A stretch of 11,481 bases of DNA from Treponema sp. (GTDB lineage: Bacteria; Spirochaetota; Spirochaetia; Treponematales; Treponemataceae), in assembly GCA_017963165.1 (NCBI GenBank), contig JAGCTZ010000085.1, positions 1 through 11,481 of the forward strand, in the 5' to 3' direction. Positions 6,814 to 11,481 of this stretch are shown here, piece by piece. The notes under the pieces were generated by a model. The model was given only the letters and a program-made list of their open reading frames with translations, did not search any database and was not told where the DNA came from. Every line of letters begins with the position of its first letter. The first letter of the stretch is position 1. A program made the position numbers and the translations under genes.

Positions 6814-7256
6814 TATTTTTCTCCTTTCGCATTCAATGCATCAATAATATTTACTTTTGTTGTCCATCGGTTGTCGTTTAATATTACTTGCATACACTGT
6901 TTATTCTGTTTATTAATAACCAGCGGTCCCTGGAAATTGGCAGTAATTGCAGAACCATCATTTGGAACTGTAACTATTGTCATTATTATTATATCTTCCG
7001 GTTTTTCAATTCCGATTTTTGCAAGTGTTACATCATCAATATCTGTTTCATAATCATTAGAAATTAAGAAAGGATCAACGATGAGAAATGCAAGATTCAT
7101 ATCTTCGATTGATTGTAACCACAAGAATGGTTCATAATCAGAATCACACAAAGCAAATTTTGTGTACTTTTCGAAACCGAACAGACCTTCGGGAATTGTA
7201 AGCAATCTGCTTTCCGGAATGTCTATTCTCCCTTTGGCTTTTGTCATTACTTCCAT
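6813..7256 (-). CDS. fliW: Flagellar assembly factor FliW, CsrA antagonist
   Basis: A 147-residue protein that binds CsrA and flagellin in alternation: when unassembled flagellin is scarce, FliW frees its partner mRNAs by blocking CsrA. Family motifs are present in order: [11 protein letters not shown] (21-31), [10 protein letters not shown] (43-52), LAFLIVDPF (55-63), then TVPND and [12 protein letters not shown] (104-115), ending MQVIL. The length is typical. The start is ATG 7256, with AGAAGGAAG at 7264-7272 upstream; a second ATG three codons later is possible but less well placed. It lies 24 bp after flgL and is coupled to csrA. The flgL-fliW-csrA order is shared with Borrelia and many Firmicutes. 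Confidence 0.95.
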   Translation of the reverse strand: MEVMTKAKGRIDIPESRLLTIPEGLFGFEKYTKFALCDSDYEPFLWLQSIEDMNLAFLIVDPFLISNDYETDIDDVTLAKIGIEKPEDIIIMTIVTVPNDGSAITANFQGPLVINKQNKQCMQVILNDNRWTTKVNIIDALNAKGEK

Positions 7257-7280
7257 TTTGTTTACTTCCTTCTGTATTTA

Positions 7281-8525
7281 TTATCTCATATAATTCAATA
7301 GTGTTGAACTGTACATTTTTCCAGCTTGGCTCAAGGTTGCCTGATTTGTATAGTCTAGCATTTTAAGATTTGTGATAGCCTCTGTATAATCAAGATCACC
7401 TTCGCGGGAAATCTGCTGTGTAACATCAAGAGCAAGCTTTGAACTTCTTGTTGCATTAAGCTGAGCTCTTTCATATTCACTGCCAGATTTTGCAAGACGA
7501 GTTACAAGACTGTTTATTCCAAGGTCAAGAGTTCCAAGTACTCTTCCTCCAATAGATTCCTGATCCCCTGCAAGAAGTGCATTTCTGAAGGCAATTACAG
7601 CATCAAACATTGAACCGCCTGCTACACGAACTGCATCACCAAGATTATATGGAGGTCTCTGGCTTGAATCTTTAATCATTCCAAGTTCGTTCAAAGCTGA
7701 ACCTTCTACATCCTGAAGCCAAAGCTGTCGTGCATCTGTTGTTTCAAGATTAAGACCATTACGGATTGGATCAAGACTTGCCTTTACAGCAGCATCGCTT
7801 TTATTAATTTTATTGATTACTGTATAAATGTTATCGCCTTCGCTGATTTTTATTTCTACACCATCAATGCTTATAATACCATCGCGGTTTGCCTGCCATT
7901 GAGAAGCATCGCGGGCACCAAATATCTGCTGATTTTCTGCCCAAAAGGTTTTGTTTCCGGCATTATCATTTACAAGATATTTATTTTCATCAACTTCTAC
8001 TTTATTTACATCAATATTGCCGTTGTAGCGTACATTCTGAATAAGAGGAACTCCAGAACCTTCTACATTACCCATTTCAATATCAAACGCAGTTGTCTTT
8101 GTATTGGTGCCAGCAAAAATTGATTTACCATCAGAATCGATTGCATTTGCATTCTGAACAAGAGCCTTCAAAAGTTCATCAACTTCGGTGGCCATATTTT
8201 TAAGATCTTCTTCATTATAAATGCCGTTTGCACCTGTTACAGCAAGCTCACGAACTCTCTGCATAATTTCAAGGGAATTCTGCATATAACCTTCGCGAAC
8301 AGCAAATTCATCAGAAAGCGTAAGTGCATTTTTTTCAAAGTTTTTTACACGTCCAAGATATGACTGATAGCGAACAAGATGACCTGCGGCAATTGGATCA
8401 TCACGCAGATTGAGCAGTTTTTGCTGGCTGCTTATCTGATTATTTGCACGATTAAGCTTAGACTCCTGCAAGCGCAAGGCACTCTGAGTATTCATGTTAT
8501 TCATGTTACTTGAAATTCTATGCAT
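7281..8525 (-). CDS. flgL: Hook-filament junction protein FlgL (HAP3)
   Basis: A 414-residue flagellin homologue that forms the ring joining FlgK to the first flagellin subunits. The N-terminal D0/D1 part begins MHRISSNMNNMNTQSALRLQ and has the LLNLRDDPIAAG motif (37-48). [15 protein letters not shown] (89-103) is nearly identical to [15 protein letters not shown] of the FlaB in this window, showing shared ancestry. The C-terminal D0 helix is DYTEAITNLKMLDYTNQATL followed by SQAGKMYSSTLLNYMR. The middle (about 140-310) is a variable beta-rich outer domain. It starts 17 bp after flgK with an AGAGGT-type ribosome binding site. It is transcribed with flgN and flgK. Confidence 0.95.
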   Translation of the reverse strand: MHRISSNMNNMNTQSALRLQESKLNRANNQISSQQKLLNLRDDPIAAGHLVRYQSYLGRVKNFEKNALTLSDEFAVREGYMQNSLEIMQRVRELAVTGANGIYNEEDLKNMATEVDELLKALVQNANAIDSDGKSIFAGTNTKTTAFDIEMGNVEGSGVPLIQNVRYNGNIDVNKVEVDENKYLVNDNAGNKTFWAENQQIFGARDASQWQANRDGIISIDGVEIKISEGDNIYTVINKINKSDAAVKASLDPIRNGLNLETTDARQLWLQDVEGSALNELGMIKDSSQRPPYNLGDAVRVAGGSMFDAVIAFRNALLAGDQESIGGRVLGTLDLGINSLVTRLAKSGSEYERAQLNATRSSKLALDVTQQISREGDLDYTEAITNLKMLDYTNQATLSQAGKMYSSTLLNYMR

Positions 8526-8542
8526 ATATTACCTCTTATTAT

Positions 8543-10417
8543 TTACACACCTAACTTATTAATAATCGTATCAATCAACGAATCCCAAACAGTAATGAAT
8601 TTAGCAGCAGCATTATAGCCGTGCTGGAACTTCATTATTTCTGCAAGCTCTTCATCAATATTTACGCCACTGATTGATTCCCTCATATTTCTAAGGTCAT
8701 CCATAATTGCTGCCTGGCTAAGATGATTTGCTTCTGCCTGTTCTCCCTTAAGACCAACATTTGTTACGCTGTCTGCAAAGAAGTCATCAAAAGTTCTCAT
8801 TGAACCAACCATTACAGATGTATTTCTGATTGCAGCAATTTCTACTGCGGCACGTCCGTCACCTGCAAATACATCCCCACTTGGACTAAGATAACCTGCT
8901 GCAACACATTGAACATCATTCTGAATTGCAGAGTTTATTGTGATATAGGCAGACGGATTATATACAGGAGCAACTCCAAATTCCGCACCGGCAGCAAGAG
9001 CATTTACTGCATCAGCCTGAGCAAAATCATAAGCACCAGCAGCACCTGTTCCGGCCAAAACTCCTGAATAATTTGCAAGGAAATATCCGGAATCTTCAAC
9101 ATGACGGATTACAAAATCCGGATTTTGAGGATCTGTAGAAGTTGTAGCTTTAAGAACAAGATGATTATTGCGGTCAAGATATGCTTTTACTTCGCTGTTG
9201 CTGTCGTTGATACGGTTGATTACTGTTTCTACAGTATCTGTATGATAATAAGCAATTCTAACTTCTCCCTGTGTAGAAGAAAGAGTCATTACACCTTCAA
9301 TACCAACCTGCTGTTCTTTATCAAGTTCATTTGTACCTGTAAAACGGAATACGTAAGAAGTATCAAGTTCTCCATCACCGTTTCTATCAAAATTACCGTT
9401 TGTATTTTCTACAAATGGACGCTGAACAAAGAAATCAAGACCAGTAACATGATTTGCACCAACAGCATTGCGGTGAACATCATTTACAAGGTCTGCAAAG
9501 TTCATTGTCATTGTATTTAACTGCTGAATTTCGTTTCTAATATCTACATCACGAAGTTCTACAAGAGCACCAAGCTTACCACCTGTGAAAATTGCATCTT
9601 TTCCTGTATCTTTCCATATAAGTTTATTATAACCAGAGTCATCATCACGAAGCTGGAAGCCAATTTCGCGTGAAATACCACCCTGAACAAGAACAAGACC
9701 ATCTACATGAACTTCAAATTCATCCGGGTCGCGATGATCAATTGTTACATTTACAAGTTTTGAAAGCTTATCAACAAGAAGGTCGCGGCGGTCAAGAAGA
9801 TCGTTAGGACTATCACCAACACCTTTTGATTCAACAATAGCTGAATTCAAGGCTGCAATCTGGCGAGCAAGATCATTTACCTGACTTACAGTTGCTTCTA
9901 TATCTCCATCAACAAGGTCGCTCACCCCTTTAAGGCTTTCCCAACGCTGATTAATTGATTCTGTAAGAGTCTGTCCACGTGTTACAACTGCCTGACGAGC
10001 AGCCTGACTTTCAGGATTTACCGACAATTCCTGCCAGCTTTCCCAGAATTTATCCATATTATAGCGAACGCTTATATCATCCGGTTCATTATAAATCTGT
10101 TCGAGCATTGTGTAATAATCACTTCTTGTTTCCCAGTAAGTTTCCTGGTTTGCCTGCTGAACAATTCTTTTATCAAGAAGTTCATCGCGTACACGTGTTA
10201 TACTTTGAACATCTACACCCTGACCAATCTGTCCAGGACGTTCTGCTCTAGTCATGTCAGGGCGATAAAGAGGATCAAATTCCTTTATCTGTACTCTCTG
10301 GCGTGAATAGCCTTCTGTATTTGCATTCGAAATATTGTGACCTGCAGTAGTAATGGCCTCTGTCTGAGCCATGATACTGCGTTTTCCTAATTCAATTCCC
10401 GAAAATGTTGATCCCAT
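8543..10417 (-). CDS. flgK: Hook-associated protein FlgK (HAP1)
   Basis: A 624-residue hook-filament junction protein. The rod/hook N-terminal motif ITTAGHNISNANTEGYSRQR (22-41) is diagnostic. It is followed by a long helical D1 region (about 60-210, including SLKGVSDLVDGDIEATVSQV and NDLLDRRDLLVDKLSKLVNV). The middle is a beta-rich variable region with a D-N-D rich segment around FDRNGDGELDTSY that looks like a calcium-loop motif. The C-terminal D0 helix has SGVNIDEELAEIMKFQHGYN, then AAAKFITVWDSLIDTIINKLG, the standard FlgK ending. It starts 11 bp after flgN; the ribosome binding site (GAGAGGCGA) overlaps the end of flgN. The product is exported through the flagellar apparatus, so it has no signal peptide. 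Confidence 0.96.
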   Translation of the reverse strand: MGSTFSGIELGKRSIMAQTEAITTAGHNISNANTEGYSRQRVQIKEFDPLYRPDMTRAERPGQIGQGVDVQSITRVRDELLDKRIVQQANQETYWETRSDYYTMLEQIYNEPDDISVRYNMDKFWESWQELSVNPESQAARQAVVTRGQTLTESINQRWESLKGVSDLVDGDIEATVSQVNDLARQIAALNSAIVESKGVGDSPNDLLDRRDLLVDKLSKLVNVTIDHRDPDEFEVHVDGLVLVQGGISREIGFQLRDDDSGYNKLIWKDTGKDAIFTGGKLGALVELRDVDIRNEIQQLNTMTMNFADLVNDVHRNAVGANHVTGLDFFVQRPFVENTNGNFDRNGDGELDTSYVFRFTGTNELDKEQQVGIEGVMTLSSTQGEVRIAYYHTDTVETVINRINDSNSEVKAYLDRNNHLVLKATTSTDPQNPDFVIRHVEDSGYFLANYSGVLAGTGAAGAYDFAQADAVNALAAGAEFGVAPVYNPSAYITINSAIQNDVQCVAAGYLSPSGDVFAGDGRAAVEIAAIRNTSVMVGSMRTFDDFFADSVTNVGLKGEQAEANHLSQAAIMDDLRNMRESISGVNIDEELAEIMKFQHGYNAAAKFITVWDSLIDTIINKLGV

Positions 10418-10428
10418 ATATCGCCTCT

Positions 10429-10863
10429 CTAAAAATCTAAATTCAGTACAACACTTTGTGGCTGTGGCTGAACAATTTTTCCTGATTTTGAATAAACCTT
10501 ATTTCCAGACTGTGGAAGAGCATCTTCTACAACGCCCTGAATAAAGTTTCTTGTTATGTTTACATATTTACTTAAAGCCTGATTTTCAATCTTGCACTTA
10601 AGAAGCTTAGAACGCATATTTCCAAGACGTTCAAAATAAGGCTTTACTTCGTCCAATTTCATCATATCCTGAATAACTTCACGTTCTGTATCAACTTCTA
10701 CAAAGCTGCCCGAAATTGAATTGATATTATTGATGATTTTTGTAAGGTTTTCCCAGTTCTTTTCGGTAACTGCCTTACGAAGCAAATTCTGATTTTTAAC
10801 AAGTTCATCAAGGATTTTTTCTTCCTGTTCAAGAACTTCTTCAAACTCATTATTCTTTTTCAT
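10429..10863 (-). CDS. flgN: FlgN-like export chaperone
   Basis: A 144-residue, almost entirely helical protein, probably the cytoplasmic chaperone for FlgK and FlgL. The N-terminal pattern FEEVLEQEEKILDELVKNQN, then LLRKAVTEKNWENL, is like FlgN: a heptad helix followed by a short second helix. A second long helix covers about 60-115. The C-terminal tail (PQSGNKVYSKSGKIVQPQPQ) is disordered-looking, as in FlgN where the tail region binds clients. The call rests strongly on its place directly before flgK. I chose ATG 10863 over the in-frame TTG 10866 because GAGGTGA then has 6-base rather than 3-base spacing. It is the first gene of a five-gene operon behind a sigma-28 promoter. No flgM-like gene precedes it. 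Confidence 0.82.
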   Translation of the reverse strand: MKKNNEFEEVLEQEEKILDELVKNQNLLRKAVTEKNWENLTKIINNINSISGSFVEVDTEREVIQDMMKLDEVKPYFERLGNMRSKLLKCKIENQALSKYVNITRNFIQGVVEDALPQSGNKVYSKSGKIVQPQPQSVVLNLDF

Positions 10864-10869
10864 CAAATA

Positions 10870-10876
10870 TCACCTC
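10870..10876 (-). promoter_or_regulatory. Ribosome binding site of flgN
   Basis: GAGGTGA on the minus strand leaves 6 bases to ATG 10863 but only 3 to the alternative TTG 10866, which decides the start of flgN. Confidence 0.7.
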
Positions 10877-10905
10877 ACAAAATATAGTTATAGGATATCA
10901 GTTGT

Positions 10906-10932
10906 TTATCGGTTTTTAAAAAATTTAGTTTA
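10906..10932 (-). promoter_or_regulatory. Sigma-28 (FliA) promoter of the flgN-flgK-flgL-fliW-csrA operon
   Basis: On the minus strand, TAAACTAA (10932-10925), an 11-bp spacer and ACCGATAA (10913-10906) match the sigma-28 consensus TAAAGTTT-N11-GCCGATAA, with the core TAAA, 7 of 8 bases at -10 and the exact spacing. The transcript would start near 10898, giving a leader of about 35 nt before flgN. The leader has no GGA, so this operon is not an obvious CsrA target at its 5' end. No match of this quality was seen elsewhere in the window. Confidence 0.85.
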
Positions 10933-11042
10933 GGAAAATTTTTACGTTTTTTTTAGGGTCGTAAGTGAAAATAAATAAATCAGGGAATAGGGAATAGTAA
11001 TCTTATGTATGGATTATTGAAAATACTTTTATAGAATAAGTT

Positions 11043-11176
11043 AAAAATCAGATATGCGCGAGCGAAACCGGGGCTGCAAACTGCATCGTGCGGTGCGAGC
11101 GCAGCGAGTCTGATACCTATTACCGCACGCCCGCAGTTTGACAGACACGGTGCAGCGGAAGCATTTCTGATTTTTT
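11043..11176. repeat. GC-rich hairpin core of the palindrome
   Basis: The middle of the inverted repeat is sharply GC-rich against AT-rich flanks and folds on itself. 11043-11057 pairs with 11161-11175. CTGCAAACTGC (11074-11084) pairs with 11133-11144 with one bulged base. CGTGCGGT (11087-11094) pairs with ACCGCACG (11122-11129). The terminal loop (11095-11121) contains GCGAGCGCAGCGAG, echoing GCGAGCG at 11058-11064. It resembles dispersed intergenic repeat modules more than a gene. It has no T tail placed to end either neighbouring transcript. Confidence 0.65.
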
Positions 11177-11234
11177 AAAAAATTTTCTTTGTATTTTCAA
11201 TCTTTACCAATAATATTACTATTCCCTATTACCA

Positions 11235-11263
11235 TTGACTCACACTCCTTTTTTTGATATATT
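11235..11263 (+). promoter_or_regulatory. Sigma-70-type promoter of tRNA-His
   Basis: TTGACT (11235-11240) and TATATT (11258-11263), each 5 of 6 to consensus, have exact 17-bp spacing. Initiation would be about 11270, a few bases before the mature tRNA. The -35 box lies in the part of the right arm that has no counterpart in the left arm of the palindrome. Confidence 0.75.
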
Positions 11264-11276
11264 TAATTTCACTTAC

Positions 11277-11349
11277 GGTGCCTATAGTTCAGCGGTAGAG
11301 CGCCAGATTGTGGATCTGGTTGTCGTGGGTTCGATCCCCACTAGGCACC
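11277..11349 (+). tRNA. tRNA-His (GTG)
   Basis: A full cloverleaf: acceptor GTGCCTA (11278-11284) with TAGGCAC (11342-11348), D stem GTTC/GAGC, anticodon stem CCAGA/TCTGG around anticodon GTG (11310-11312), and T stem GTGGG/CCCAC with loop TTCGATC. G-1 (11277) faces discriminator C (11349), the histidine identity pair. CCA is not encoded (CCT follows). Confidence 0.96.
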
Positions 11350-11352
11350 CTG

Positions 11353-11385
11353 AAAAAACGGTGTAAATCTGCACCGTTTTTTTTT
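11353..11385 (+). terminator. Intrinsic terminator between tRNA-His and tRNA-Arg
   Basis: CGGTG (11359-11363) pairs with CACCG (11372-11376) around an 8-nt loop, with an A run before and nine T after (11377-11385). The T run touches the first base of tRNA-Arg, leaving no room for a separate promoter, so tRNA-Arg must depend on read-through or on an unrecognised promoter. Confidence 0.8.
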
Positions 11386-11459
11386 GCGATTGTAGCTCAT
11401 CTGGATAGAGCAACGGACTTCGAATCCGTAGGTAGCACGTTCGAATCGTGTCAGTCGCA
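11386..11459 (+). tRNA. tRNA-Arg (TCG)
   Basis: Cloverleaf with acceptor GCGATTG/CAGTCGC (one G-U pair), D stem GCTC/GAGC, anticodon stem ACGGA/TCCGT with loop CTTCGAA (anticodon TCG at 11420-11422, reading CGA), T stem GCACG/CGTGT with loop TTCGAAT, and discriminator A. CCA is not encoded. Confidence 0.95.
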
Positions 11460-11481
11460 ATAAGATGTTGTGTCGAATATA

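Larger units (their letters stand above)
10960..11277. repeat. 318-bp near-palindromic inverted-repeat element
   Basis: This gene-free stretch between the flgN promoter and tRNA-His is one long imperfect inverted repeat. Nested pairs in order are: 10960-10982 with 11255-11277 (21 of 23), 10986-11001 with 11215-11230 (16 of 16), 11016-11026 with 11191-11201 (11 of 11), 11043-11057 with 11161-11175 (14 of 15), then the GC-rich core. Spacings between blocks are nearly equal on the two sides, except for 21 extra bases at 11231-11254. The right end coincides with G-1 of tRNA-His. The left arm has a 7-bp tandem (GGGAATA twice, 10983-10996). It may be a MITE-like element, an inverted duplication of the tRNA upstream region, or a structured RNA. 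No clear target duplication was seen. Confidence 0.8.

Noticed and set aside
6658..7053. Plus-strand open frame opposite csrA/fliW
   Set aside because: A mirror of two well-supported genes; the composition is typical of an antisense shadow.
9101..9520. Plus-strand open frame opposite flgK
   Set aside because: Rich in Cys, Ile and Phe, as expected of the reverse of this AT-rich gene, with no ribosome site or family motif.
10864..10866. TTG start of flgN one codon before the ATG
   Set aside because: Spacing to GAGGTGA would be only 3 bases; the ATG has 6.
10983..10996. GGGAATA tandem as the start of a CRISPR or satellite array
   Set aside because: Only two 7-bp units without spacers; it is part of the inverted-repeat arm.
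11096..11110. Similarity to the plasmid ColE1 origin flank (GACTCGCTGCGCTCG on the minus strand)
   Set aside because: The match is about 15 bases and does not continue on either side; short GC-rich repeats of this type arise easily, so this is not evidence of vector or plasmid sequence.
11043..11176. GC-rich hairpin as a terminator
   Set aside because: Both flanking transcripts (flgN leftward, tRNA-His rightward) start beside it and move away, so neither ends here.

Overview
The window comes from an AT-rich spirochaete, most likely a Treponema. This rests on a FlaB-type core flagellin without outer domains, the flaB-flaG-fliD order, a flgN-flgK-flgL-fliW-csrA cluster (the flgK-flgL-fliW-csrA order is also the Borrelia one), and a PilZ protein next to the flagellar cap gene. 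All names come from reading the sequence and recalled family motifs; no database search was run.

Layout. (1) 1-750: the 3' part of a flaB flagellin, cut by the window edge. It is followed by a GGA-looped stem-loop and an intrinsic terminator. (2) 829-6556, plus strand: a late-flagellar and housekeeping run, namely a GGA-rich leader, flaG, fliD, an unrecognised 197-aa protein, a membrane-anchored PilZ (YcgR-like) protein, an unrecognised 87-aa protein, then tsaE and tsaB of tRNA t6A synthesis. (3) 10932 down to 6562, minus strand: a close match to a sigma-28 flagellar promoter drives flgN-flgK-flgL-fliW-csrA, which ends 5 bp from the convergent tsaB stop. (4) 10933-11276: no protein gene, but a 318-bp near-palindrome with a GC-rich core. 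(5) 11277-11459: tRNA-His and tRNA-Arg(TCG), with a terminator-like hairpin between them.

How it works together. FlaB is the periplasmic flagellar core. FlgK and FlgL join hook to filament, FliD caps the filament, FlgN is the likely FlgK/FlgL chaperone, and FlaG affects filament assembly. CsrA (RNA-binding repressor) and FliW (its antagonist, which is titrated by flagellin) form the known homeostasis switch. The most interesting inference is that CsrA targets lie in this same window: the flaG-fliD leader carries a 10/12 match to the CsrA consensus over its Shine-Dalgarno, two 8/10 matches upstream, and a GGAUGU in the loop of the stem-loop after flaB. The PilZ protein adds a possible c-di-GMP input. 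The most unexplained DNA is the large palindrome between the flgN promoter and tRNA-His, whose right arm contains the tRNA-His promoter.
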